Shown here piece by piece: positions 7,759-15,981 of a stretch of 23,419 bases of DNA. A program made the translations under genes and the position numbers. Source of the stretch: CAYTLW01 sp964438735 (GTDB taxonomy: Bacteria; Myxococcota_A; UBA9042); contig CAYTLW010000119.1 in the NCBI GenBank assembly GCA_964438735.1, positions 1-23,419 on the forward strand, in the 5' to 3' direction. Position 1 is the first letter of the stretch. Each line of letters starts with the position of its first letter. The notes below the pieces were generated by a model. It saw only the letters and a list, made by a program, of their open reading frames with translations, made no database searches and was not told where the DNA came from.

Positions 7759-9669
7759 ATGTCCGACGACTTCTTCAGCTCTGCAGAGACCCTCATTTCG
7801 TCGCCCATCGGCGTGGTAGTGGCTGACTCGTCCATGCAGATCAGCGACGTCAACGAGGGGCTCTGCGCCATGCTCGGCTGGCGACCCGAGGAGCTCATCG
7901 GCCAGGGGGTGGACAAGCTGATCGCCCCGGAAGACCTGGCGGCATGTCAACAGGCCCTGTCGCCCCTGCTATCGGGCGAGGCAGAGGTCACGAGCTTCTC
8001 CAAGGACTGTGTGCATCGCGCCGGGTACGCGGTGCCCGTGGAGGTGACCTCGACCCTCCGCCGCGACCCCGACGGGCAGCCGATGGGTGTGCTCTGCCAC
8101 CTGGTGGACGTGACGGCGAAGCAGCGCGCCGAGCGAGAATTGCAGCGTGAGCGAGACTTCACCTCTGCGGTTGTGGATACCGCGGGCGCGCTGATCATCG
8201 TGATGGACTCGGGTGGCCGGATCGTGCGCTTCAACGCCGCCTGTGAGCGCCTGACCGGCTACCTGCAGCACGAGGTCATCGGCCGGCACTTCTTCGACTT
8301 CCTGCTGGCGCCGGACGACATGGAGCCAGTCAAGGCAGTGTTTGGCGAGCTGAGCTCCGGCCACTTTCCCAACACCCACGAGAACGAGTGGGTTGCCCGC
8401 GACGGCAGTCGCCGGACGATCGCCTGGCGCAACACGGCGCTGCTGGCCCCCGACGGCCGGGTGGAGCATGTGATCGGCACCGGCATCGACGTCACCGACC
8501 AGCGACTGCTCGAGCAGCGGGTCCGTCAGAGCGAGAAGTTGGAGGCCATCGGCCAGTTGGCTGGCGGGGTGGCCCACGACTTCAACAACCTGCTGGCCGC
8601 CATCATGGGCGCGGCCGACCTGCTCGCGGCCCGCCTGACGACCGATGGGGATGAGAGTCGGCTGGCCAGCCAGGTGTTGAGCGCGTCCCGTCGCGCCGCC
8701 GATCTGACCGGCAAGTTGCTGGCCTTCTCCCGTCGCGGCGACGTGGAACGTGTCCAGATCGACATGCACGAGACCATCGACGAGATCTGCGCCCTGCTGC
8801 GACGAACGATCAACCCGCGGGTATTCGTGGAGGTGCGACGACAAGCTGCCAACGCCACGGTGACAGGCGATCGAGCCCAGATCGACTCCATGCTGCTCAA
8901 CCTGGCGCTCAACGCCAGGGATGCCATGCCAGAAGGCGGCTTGTTGCTGTTCACTACCCGCGTTGCCGAGATCAGCTCGGCCGAAGCCGAAAGTCTGGGT
9001 GAACATGTGGGCGCCGGGCGTTTCGTGGTGGTGGGGGTGCGCGACCAGGGAGTCGGTATGTCGCCGGAGGTTCTGGCGCGGGCGTTCGAGCCCTTCTTCA
9101 CCACCAAGGAGCCCGGCAAGGGGACCGGGCTCGGCCTGTCCGCAGCGCACGGCACCATGGCAGCCCACTCGGGTGCGATTCAAGTCAACTCGTCGCCGGG
9201 CGGGGGCACGCTGGTGCAGTTGTGGCTACCGCTTTCTGAGGGAGCTCCTGCTTCGACCGATGCCGCGGCGCCGACTGCCGCCAAGGCGGTCACCGGGCAC
9301 ATCCTGGTGGTAGACGACGAACCCGTTGTGCGCATGGTCGTCAGCGAAATGCTGACCCTCCTGGGACATTCGGTGACCGAGGCCACCTGTGGGCAGGAGG
9401 CGGTGGAGTTGTGCGCCAAGGCGACGACACCGTTCGATGCCATCGTGCTCGATATGGTGATGCCCGGTCTCGATGGCAAGGCGACCATGGCCCAATTGCT
9501 GGCGCTGGATCCAGATGCGCGAATCGTGATCTGCACCGGTTTCAATCCCGGTGATGCCCACGTGGACGAGGCGGGATGCGGTCCGCGTGCGATCCTGCGC
9601 AAACCGTTCGAAATGGACCGCCTGCGCAGCACCCTCGAATCGGTCCTGAGCGAGCGCAGCCCGGACTGA
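7759..9669 (+). CDS. PAS-PAS hybrid sensor histidine kinase with receiver domain
   Basis: A soluble 636-residue hybrid kinase with no membrane helices. Order of domains: PAS1 (about 10-120), PAS2 (about 135-250), HisKA with H-box GGVAHDFNNLLAAI (phosphorylated His273), then HATPase_c with N-box NLALNARDAM (381-390), G1 box DQGVGM (429-434) and G2 box GKGTGLGL (453-460). The C-terminal receiver (about 513-632) has acidic pair Asp519/Asp520, phosphoacceptor Asp565 in VLDMVMPG, Thr593 and Lys615, so all key residues are present. This is the HDFNN type of kinase. It probably passes phosphate to its own receiver or to a separate His phosphotransfer protein; no partner response regulator is in the window. 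The ligand is unknown. The weak ribosome site and 44-base gap after the porin allow read-through from the Fur-regulated promoter. Confidence 0.94.
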   Translation: MSDDFFSSAETLISSPIGVVVADSSMQISDVNEGLCAMLGWRPEELIGQGVDKLIAPEDLAACQQALSPLLSGEAEVTSFSKDCVHRAGYAVPVEVTSTLRRDPDGQPMGVLCHLVDVTAKQRAERELQRERDFTSAVVDTAGALIIVMDSGGRIVRFNAACERLTGYLQHEVIGRHFFDFLLAPDDMEPVKAVFGELSSGHFPNTHENEWVARDGSRRTIAWRNTALLAPDGRVEHVIGTGIDVTDQRLLEQRVRQSEKLEAIGQLAGGVAHDFNNLLAAIMGAADLLAARLTTDGDESRLASQVLSASRRAADLTGKLLAFSRRGDVERVQIDMHETIDEICALLRRTINPRVFVEVRRQAANATVTGDRAQIDSMLLNLALNARDAMPEGGLLLFTTRVAEISSAEAESLGEHVGAGRFVVVGVRDQGVGMSPEVLARAFEPFFTTKEPGKGTGLGLSAAHGTMAAHSGAIQVNSSPGGGTLVQLWLPLSEGAPASTDAAAPTAAKAVTGHILVVDDEPVVRMVVSEMLTLLGHSVTEATCGQEAVELCAKATTPFDAIVLDMVMPGLDGKATMAQLLALDPDARIVICTGFNPGDAHVDEAGCGPRAILRKPFEMDRLRSTLESVLSERSPD

Positions 9670-9759
9670 TCGCGACGCCGCTAACGCGGTCGCTTGCAGC
9701 CTTCGTGCCCTCTGGCCGGATGCGTGGCATCATGCCGCCGGGTGGCAATGGAGGCTGGG

Positions 9760-12639
9760 ATGACGCGCCTGTGGACAGGGTTCGCAACGCTGGTCGTGAC
9801 CGGCGCGCTTGCCTTGCCGCCGGTGGTGGTTCACGCCGTCGACAGCCCCTCTCCCGCCACGTCGACCGCGATCCCCTCCGCCGTCAGCCCGAGCGACGCG
9901 GTGACACCCATCGCCCGCCCGAGCGCCATCCCCACGTTGCAGCCCAGGTCGGCTGAGACCGCGCTCCTGGCGCCGTCCGCTGCCGAAGAGTTGCAGGTGG
10001 AGCGCGAAGAGGTCGCTGCGGAGCAGGCCAGGACAGCGGCAGAACAGGCCCGCAAGGCGGCTGAACGAGCCCATCGCGAGGCGCTGGAGCAGGCGGCTCA
10101 AGCGCGCAGCGCGGCAGCTCGCAACCTCGCCCAACGACGGGCCGCCATCGAAACAGCGCGGATCAACCTGTCAGCGTTGCAAGAGAAGCTTGCGCAGCGC
10201 CGGGTCGAGGAGGCTCGCCGTGCGCGGCAACGCTTCGACCTGGAGAACGAACACTTCGCCCGAATCAGCGCGCCTGATCTCGAATCTGCCGAGGCCGACC
10301 GCCTGTACGGCGACCTGGTGGCTGCCCTCGACCCCGGCTGGACCGACCTGGAACGCGCCATGGATGGCATGAATGAGCGCACCGGATTCGACCGGTTGCC
10401 CGAAATGCCTGAGATCGATCGACTCGACGGCGGCGAGCTGCGTCAACAGGCGGGTGCGCTGCGCCTGGCGCTGGACGAAACCCGGGCGCTGGAGCAGGAG
10501 ATCGTCGACGAAGACGAGCGCCTGCGGCGGGTCATCGCCGCCGACGCCGCGCAACATGTGATCCGGCTCAATCGGATCCGGTCGGCGACGTTCGACCGGT
10601 TGAGCGCGCCCCACCGCGACGACATCACCAGCATCGGCGAGGCGGGGTTCGAGCATCTGCGCCGGGAGTTGCGCCACCTGACGCTGCTGATCCGCTGGAC
10701 GCCGCACGCCTGGACCCGAACGTTGGGCGGCCAGGATGGGATGCGCGAGGACCTGCCGGGCCGCAGTGACCTCGGGCTGGCGATGCTCCGCCTGCTGGCC
10801 TTGCTGATCATCTGGTTGCTGGCGCGCAATCGCATCCAGGGCGCCCTGAGAAAGACCCGTCGCGTCATATTGTCCCAGGTTCGCTCTCCGGGTCTGCGGC
10901 GCATCCTGTCGCCGCTGCTTCGCCTGCTGGTGGCCCTGAGCCGCGAGCTGCTTCTGCTCGCCCTGGTCACGCTGGCCGCTGGTGACCTGATCGGCATGGG
11001 CACCCTGGGCGAGTTCGCGGTGCTGCATGCATTGCTGCTGACCTGGGCCTGGTATCGACTGGCCTTTGTCGCAGCCAACCGCTACCTGCACGCGGCCGCC
11101 AGCTTGCGCGCCATCGAATTGAGCGATGAGGCCAGCGATCGCATCCTGTGGTCGTTGCGCCTGGTCGGTCGCTACATCTTCGCGGTGGTTGCGATTCACG
11201 TGTTCACCAGCCATGCCGTCGGCGAAGGCTTCATCCTCGGCGTGGTGATCCGCTTCTCCTGGCTGGGCGCCCTGCCTATCGCGGTGCTGCTGCTGCGCCG
11301 CTGGCGGAACGCGATCACCTCCACCTACCTGCAGCACTTTCCCCAGGGTCAGCTGGCAGATCGGGTGCGGGCCAACCAGGGCCAGGCCGCCGGCTCGGTC
11401 ATCGCCCTGTCCGCCTTTGCCTACGTGGCGGTGCGCGGCATCACCCTGTACCTGCGCGATGTGGCCTTGCAGTTCGAGCAGACGCGACGTGCCCTGGCCT
11501 ACCTCTTCCGGCGGCGGCTGGAGCGCCACGCGGAGCAGCTGCAGGCGCCGCCCAACGACCTCTCCGTGCTGCCCGAAGCGTTGCGCCAGGCGTTTGATGG
11601 TCAGCCCGTGGCCCACGACATCGCCGTGGGCGACGCGCCCGGGCAGGGCGACCTCCTGGAGTTGATCGACGACTGGTATGGCGGCGGACCGAGTCATTCG
11701 GTGATGGTCTTCGGCGAGCACGGCATCGGGCGCACAACCTGGCTCGGCCAGGTGGCGGCGACGACCGCTTCGGGTGCATCGGTGGCAGACGTCACGATTC
11801 ACCAGGCCGCCTTCGACCAGCGCATCACGCAGCGGGAAAATCTGTGTCGCTTCGTCTCCACGGCTTGTGGCCTCGAGCCGATCGACGATGTGCAGCAACT
11901 GATCGAGGCCCTGCAGGCCGGTCCAAAGCGCCTGGTCTTCCTGGATGACTGCCAGCGCGCCCTGCTGCGGTCCATGGACGGGCTGTCGGCCTGGCGCAGC
12001 CTCTGCGAATTGACCGTGCATACCGCGCCCCAGGTGTTCTGGATCTGCTCGTGTACGTCCTCGACCTGGCGCTTCGCCCGCAGCCTGCAGCGTGGCCGCA
12101 ACATCTTCTCGCGCATCGTGCAGGTGAAGCCGTGGAGAGAGGAACGGATCGACGCCATGATCCGCGGCGGCATGGCCCGGACCGGGCTCGAAGCGGTCTA
12201 CGACGACCTGATCCTCGACGAGGTGCAGACCGGCGTGGAGGCGGAGGGCATGCGCGTCGGCGAACGCTACATGCGCTTGCTTTGGGGCTACGCCAATGGC
12301 AATCCGCGCGACGCGGGCTACTTCTGGCTGCGATCCCTGGTGCCGGACGGCGGCAAGAAGGTGCGCGTGCGCCTGTTCCGATCACCGAGCGCCAACGAAT
12401 TGGAGCAGCTGGGCGAGTTCGGCCGCTTCGTACTCGCCGCCGTGGTCCAACACGAGACGCTGACTGCCAGCGAGACGGCCAGGGCCCTCGGCGAGCCCGA
12501 GCGTGACTGCCGAGCCATCCTGGCCTTCCTGGTGGCACGCGGCTACCTGGCCCGTTACGAGGATCGCTACGAGGTGGCGAGGCACTGGCATCGCGCCGTG
12601 CTCAACTACCTGCGCCGCAAGCACCTGGCGTACGACTGA
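9760..12639 (+). CDS. Coiled-coil / multi-helix membrane protein with P-loop ATPase-like and winged-helix-like domains
   Basis: A 959-residue protein. ATG 9760 is chosen because GGAGG sits five bases upstream and a signal peptide follows directly (TGFATLVVTGALALPPVVVHA); the open frame begins earlier, at 9694. Residues 72-165 form a long Ala/Glu/Arg coiled coil, and helical sequence continues to about 310. Hydrophobic segments lie at about 338-356, 383-407, 413-436, 462-483, 488-511 and 545-567. The C-terminal part looks like a P-loop NTPase: GEHGIGRTT (652-660) with Arg658 in place of the Walker A Lys, and RLVFLDD (724-730) as Walker B. A sensor-like stretch WGYANGNPRDAGYFW (about 842-856) is followed by a probable winged helix (about 880-950). 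Topology implies a periplasmic coil and a cytoplasmic ATPase. The MscS-type gene lies 31 bases downstream with its own strong ribosome site. Function unknown. Confidence 0.88.
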   Translation: MTRLWTGFATLVVTGALALPPVVVHAVDSPSPATSTAIPSAVSPSDAVTPIARPSAIPTLQPRSAETALLAPSAAEELQVEREEVAAEQARTAAEQARKAAERAHREALEQAAQARSAAARNLAQRRAAIETARINLSALQEKLAQRRVEEARRARQRFDLENEHFARISAPDLESAEADRLYGDLVAALDPGWTDLERAMDGMNERTGFDRLPEMPEIDRLDGGELRQQAGALRLALDETRALEQEIVDEDERLRRVIAADAAQHVIRLNRIRSATFDRLSAPHRDDITSIGEAGFEHLRRELRHLTLLIRWTPHAWTRTLGGQDGMREDLPGRSDLGLAMLRLLALLIIWLLARNRIQGALRKTRRVILSQVRSPGLRRILSPLLRLLVALSRELLLLALVTLAAGDLIGMGTLGEFAVLHALLLTWAWYRLAFVAANRYLHAAASLRAIELSDEASDRILWSLRLVGRYIFAVVAIHVFTSHAVGEGFILGVVIRFSWLGALPIAVLLLRRWRNAITSTYLQHFPQGQLADRVRANQGQAAGSVIALSAFAYVAVRGITLYLRDVALQFEQTRRALAYLFRRRLERHAEQLQAPPNDLSVLPEALRQAFDGQPVAHDIAVGDAPGQGDLLELIDDWYGGGPSHSVMVFGEHGIGRTTWLGQVAATTASGASVADVTIHQAAFDQRITQRENLCRFVSTACGLEPIDDVQQLIEALQAGPKRLVFLDDCQRALLRSMDGLSAWRSLCELTVHTAPQVFWICSCTSSTWRFARSLQRGRNIFSRIVQVKPWREERIDAMIRGGMARTGLEAVYDDLILDEVQTGVEAEGMRVGERYMRLLWGYANGNPRDAGYFWLRSLVPDGGKKVRVRLFRSPSANELEQLGEFGRFVLAAVVQHETLTASETARALGEPERDCRAILAFLVARGYLARYEDRYEVARHWHRAVLNYLRRKHLAYD

Positions 12640-12670
12640 GGGGGGCGGCGCCTGGCGCCGGAGGACAACG

Positions 12671-13486
12671 ATGGAACAGAACGTCAACATCCTCGAATTC
12701 GTGCGCGTCGGCGGACTGGTCACATCAGTGGTGGTGATCGCCGTGTCGTGGTTTGTCGCCGGTCTGCTGAGTCGAACCATCGACCAGCTGGGCGAGCGCT
12801 TCGCGGGGCGCCGGCTGCAGTTTCAGCAGGTGGGCACGTTCCTGCGCTTCTTCATCTACCTGGTGGCGTTTACGGTCTCGGTGTTGCTCTCGTTCAAGCT
12901 CTCCGACCAGATGCTGCTGACCCTGGGCGGTACGCTGGCCGTGACGCTCGGCTTCGCCTTCAAGGACCTGGCCGCGTCAGTGCTGGCCGGCATCACGATC
13001 CTGCTGGACAAACCCTTCCAGGTGGGCGACCGGGTGACATTCGCCGACTTCTACGGCGAGATCACAGCCATCGGCCTGCGCTCGGTGAGCCTGGTGACCC
13101 TGGACGACAACCTGGTCACCATCCCCAACAACAAATTCCTCACCGAGGCGGTCTCCTGCGGCAATGCCGGCGCGCTCGACATGCTGGTGCAGAACGACTT
13201 CTACATCGCCTACGACCAGGACGTGTCCAGCGCACGCCGCGTGGTGGCCGACGCCATCACCACAAGCCGATATACGTATCTGGACAAGCCGTGGAACGTG
13301 CTGGTCAACCAGGTGGTGCACCACGGCTACTACGCCATCCGCCTGCGGGCCAAGGTCTACGTGCTGGACATCCAGTACGAGAAGGCGCTGGAAACCGACG
13401 TGACCGTGCGGGTCATCGAGGGCTTCCGGGAGCTGGGCATCGAGCCGCCAAGCGTGTTGGAGCGTTCGGGCGCGCTGCCGGCTTGA
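12671..13486 (+). CDS. MscS-family mechanosensitive channel, compact
   Basis: A 271-residue protein from ATG 12671, with GGAGG six bases upstream. Two N-terminal helices (about 12-33 and 55-78) lead into the pore-lining TM3 (about 82-112, LTLGGTLAVTLGFAFKDLAA then LLDKPFQVGDRV), which matches the Gly/Ala-rich TM3 and following PF-x-x-GD signature of MscS. The beta domain follows (GEITAIGLRSVSLVTLDDN and LVTIPNNKF), then a short alpha/beta C-terminal domain. In this family such channels open on membrane tension and release solutes during hypo-osmotic shock. It is about the length of E. coli MscS (286 residues). The immediately upstream ATPase-like membrane gene supplies what large MscK-type channels carry N-terminally, so the two products may work together. 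The stop is 13 bases from that of the convergent gene. Confidence 0.93.
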   Translation: MEQNVNILEFVRVGGLVTSVVVIAVSWFVAGLLSRTIDQLGERFAGRRLQFQQVGTFLRFFIYLVAFTVSVLLSFKLSDQMLLTLGGTLAVTLGFAFKDLAASVLAGITILLDKPFQVGDRVTFADFYGEITAIGLRSVSLVTLDDNLVTIPNNKFLTEAVSCGNAGALDMLVQNDFYIAYDQDVSSARRVVADAITTSRYTYLDKPWNVLVNQVVHHGYYAIRLRAKVYVLDIQYEKALETDVTVRVIEGFRELGIEPPSVLERSGALPA

Positions 13487-13499
13487 TAGCGGGAGCGGG

Positions 13500-15608
13500 T
13501 CAGCGGATCCAGAGGGTGCCCTGGTAGCACTTGTTGGCCGCCTGCCAGCCGGCCATGCCGCAGCCGCAGCCGCTGGCCTTGTTGCTCTTGCCGTAGGTCC
13601 CCCAGCCCCAACCGGAGTCGCATGTGTTGCAGTCGTTCTCGTTGTTGCCGACCAGGCCAAGGCGGGCGCCGCCGTAGGTGAAGTTGGCGTTGATGCCGCT
13701 CTTGTTGCAGTTGGGCTGGTTGGGATCGTTGCCAAAGAGCGAGACCAGGGTGTTGCGTGACATGTTGCCCGACTTGTAGCCCTCGCCAAACAGGGTGTGG
13801 GCCGTCTTGGCCCCAGACCAGGCCTGCTTCTGGCAGCCGGTGTTGGTTCCTTTGCAGCCACGCAGGGTAGAGCCGGTCACCGTGGTGAAGCTGGCAAACT
13901 TCGCGTTGGCGTTCTCGCCCGCATCGAGCTTGCCCTGGTTGAAGAGCGAGGTATTGGTCCAGTAGGCCGAGCCCCAGGCCAGCGTGGCGTCGTTCTTGAA
14001 GCGCATGATGAGCGTCCAGCCGCCGCCGTCGGTGACCATGTCGCACCAGACCTGGTAGGCAGCGCCAGCCTTGCCGGTGGGATTGAGCCAGTAGACGCCG
14101 TTCTTGACCGCGCCCTTGTTGCGCAGGTCCAGACAGCTCTTGCCGGGCGACTCCTGGCTCATGCCGGGCGAGACCTGGGCGATGGCCTGGAAGCCTTTGC
14201 CGTCGCAGAGATAGAGGATGCCCTTGTCCTTGTCGTACCAGACGTAGCCTACATGGGCGGCGTCACAGGCGACGGGGGCTTTGGCGGCCACCTCGAAGCG
14301 GAAACCTGCGGTCCCCGAGCTGAGGAAGTCGACGCCGCTCTCCACCAGCAGCTTGCCCTTGGCCGCCACCTGCTTGCCCGAGATGGTCGTGACCTCGATG
14401 GTCCACGCGTCGATGGCGCCATCGCTCTGGTTGTTGGTGAATGCGCTGTCGATGACCCGCAAGCGCCACTTGCCCTTGGGGTTCTTGCCCAGCCAGCTGC
14501 CGAGGTCGCCGCTGACCGGTTTGGTTGGGGTCGGCCACGACGTGGAGATGGTCTTGCCCTTGCCCGTCTTGTCGTGCAGCACGTACTTGGCGTTGTTGGG
14601 GTCGAAGAGCATGACGGTCAGCTTGGAGATGTCCGAGTTGCTGATCTTGGCGACGACCTTGAGTGACTTGGCCAGGCCCACGTCGGCGACCACGAGGTCA
14701 GCGCCGATGCCGATGGGGTTGTTGTCGGGGATGGGCACGGCCTTGGCCAGGGCCCATTTGTGGTCGAATTCGTTGCTCAGTTGACCATTGCTGACCTCGT
14801 CAAGGCCGTCGGGCGGCAGGCCGGCTTGGATCTTGACGCACTGCAGCGAGCCGTCCGCGGCCACGCCCTTGACCACCTCGCCGAGGCCCTTGCAGCTGCC
14901 GGCGGCGGTCTTGATGCCGGTGAGCTTGCTGCCATCGCCGATGAAGGCGGTCGCCGAGACGGCCTGCGCGCTCATGGTTCCGGCGACGACGCTTTTGGCC
15001 TTGAGGGCGTTGCCGCCCAGGTCGATGTCGCCATCAAAGCTCATCTCGGCGACAGAGACGCAGCCCGTGCAAGCCAGGTCGAGGGCTTTGGTGGCCGGAC
15101 CGCCCTTGGTCTTGGCGCCGGCATAGGTAAAGCCCACCTTGTCAGCGCTGACGCTGCCGGGGGCCAACTGTGCAGCTTTGATGCAGCCGCTGCAGGCGAG
15201 TCCGTCAGCGTGCCCGGCATGCAGAGCGTAGGCCACCGAGGTCAGCGGCACCCGCGACAATTCAGGGTCCGCGCCGACGCGTACGCCCATGTGAGGCGCC
15301 TTCAGGCCGGCCAGCAGCGTGGCCGATACCGGCTTGTTGATGCCGAGCGTGTAGTGGAAGCGACCGCCGATGACGGCCACCTGTGCGGCCGTCTCCGACC
15401 ACGCGGCGTCCTTGGCGGTCTCACTGCCGTAGATCGAAAACACGAGTTTGTAGGCGCCATCGCTGACCGCACCGCCGCCTGCCGCACCGAGGGTACCGGC
15501 GACCTGCAGCTGGCCGGGTGGGGTCGCGCTGGCATCCATGGCCAGGAGAGCGAGCAGAGTCACAGCCAGCAGGAAGGGGCGGGACGCGAACGCGGTACGA
15601 GTGGTCAT
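13500..15608 (-). CDS. Secreted surface protein: tail-fibre-like N-terminus, P-domain, fibrinogen-like C-terminus
   Basis: A 702-residue protein from ATG 15608, with GGAGG five bases upstream. Signal peptide at 1-28. Residues 30-135 resemble the N-terminal domain common in large bacterial surface or tail-fibre-like proteins (GAYKLVFSIYGSETAKDAAW, then PLTSVAYALHAGHADG). Two copies of a CxGC motif follow (ACSGC at 138-142, ACTGC at 179-183). Residues about 291-410 form a proprotein-convertase P-domain (DLVVADVG, LTVMLFDPN, GKWRLRVIDS, IDAWTIEV). Residues 491-702 are a fibrinogen-related domain: SCLDLRNKGAVKNGVYWLNP, CDM then TDGGGWTLIMRF, with further paired Cys towards the end, closest in style to intelectin-like versions. 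These domains usually bind carbohydrate or protein ligands outside the cell, so an adhesin or recognition role is likely. The gene overlaps the upstream lipoprotein gene by ATGA. Confidence 0.9.
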   Translation of the reverse strand: MTTRTAFASRPFLLAVTLLALLAMDASATPPGQLQVAGTLGAAGGGAVSDGAYKLVFSIYGSETAKDAAWSETAAQVAVIGGRFHYTLGINKPVSATLLAGLKAPHMGVRVGADPELSRVPLTSVAYALHAGHADGLACSGCIKAAQLAPGSVSADKVGFTYAGAKTKGGPATKALDLACTGCVSVAEMSFDGDIDLGGNALKAKSVVAGTMSAQAVSATAFIGDGSKLTGIKTAAGSCKGLGEVVKGVAADGSLQCVKIQAGLPPDGLDEVSNGQLSNEFDHKWALAKAVPIPDNNPIGIGADLVVADVGLAKSLKVVAKISNSDISKLTVMLFDPNNAKYVLHDKTGKGKTISTSWPTPTKPVSGDLGSWLGKNPKGKWRLRVIDSAFTNNQSDGAIDAWTIEVTTISGKQVAAKGKLLVESGVDFLSSGTAGFRFEVAAKAPVACDAAHVGYVWYDKDKGILYLCDGKGFQAIAQVSPGMSQESPGKSCLDLRNKGAVKNGVYWLNPTGKAGAAYQVWCDMVTDGGGWTLIMRFKNDATLAWGSAYWTNTSLFNQGKLDAGENANAKFASFTTVTGSTLRGCKGTNTGCQKQAWSGAKTAHTLFGEGYKSGNMSRNTLVSLFGNDPNQPNCNKSGINANFTYGGARLGLVGNNENDCNTCDSGWGWGTYGKSNKASGCGCGMAGWQAANKCYQGTLWIR

Positions 15609-15874
15609 GAAGACCTCCAGGGGCGGTCAGTACTTGGCGACGACGCTATGAACCTGCTGGGCGAGATTGCCCGCGGGTCCCGACAGGACGCAGCCAGTGA
15701 CGCTCCGCTTATGACGTCGCCAATCGATCCGCTGTCGGCGGAGCCAACTTCAGCGTCTGCGACGCTGTCTGCCGCAGCATCTCCAGCGGGCGCCGGAGTG
15801 CTGCCGGAATCGCTGCCGCAGCCGACCAGGAGCAGGGTCAACGTCAATGCACATAATCGAACGGTGGCGGACAT
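15605..15874 (-). CDS. Small lipoprotein, translationally coupled to the fibrinogen-like protein
   Basis: An 89-residue protein from ATG 15874, with GGAG eight bases upstream. The signal peptide ends in a clean lipobox, LVGC (Cys19), followed by a Gly/Ser then Ala/Asp/Ser-rich stalk, a style shared with the other lipoproteins here. Its TGA overlaps the ATG of the next gene as ATGA, so the two are probably made together. From about residue 63 the tail turns basic and Pro/Ser-rich and looks less natural. The frame two bases on encodes LAQQVHSVVAKY and stops just before the next gene's ribosome site, so a frameshift is possible. No function can be assigned beyond envelope anchoring. Confidence 0.65.
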   Translation of the reverse strand: MSATVRLCALTLTLLLVGCGSDSGSTPAPAGDAAADSVADAEVGSADSGSIGDVISGASLAASCRDPRAISPSRFIASSPSTDRPWRSS

Positions 15875-15912
15875 GCGGGCTCCGAGCGGTCGGGTTCGCG
15901 TGGGGCGTCGGC

Positions 15913-15943
15913 AGTATAGACGAGGCCCGCGCACGGGCGCCAA
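15913..15943 (-). promoter_or_regulatory. Candidate promoter of the lipoprotein/fibrinogen-like operon
   Basis: Reading leftwards, TTGGCG (15943-15938), a 19-base spacer and TATACT (15918-15913) lie 39 bases before the lipoprotein ATG. The -10 is a strong match, while the -35 is weak and widely spaced. Confidence 0.4.
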
Positions 15944-15981
15944 TTCGCTCCGAGGGCGGCGTGAGATGGCGTCGCGTGGAG

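Noticed and set aside
7969..9183. Minus-strand open frame of 404 codons opposite the histidine kinase
   Set aside because: The plus strand encodes every hybrid-kinase motif; the antisense frame shows none.
10171..12021. Minus-strand open frame of 616 codons opposite the ATPase-like gene
   Set aside because: Very rich in Gln, Ala and Arg with no motif; it is the antisense shadow of a gene with signal peptide, helices and Walker-like motifs.
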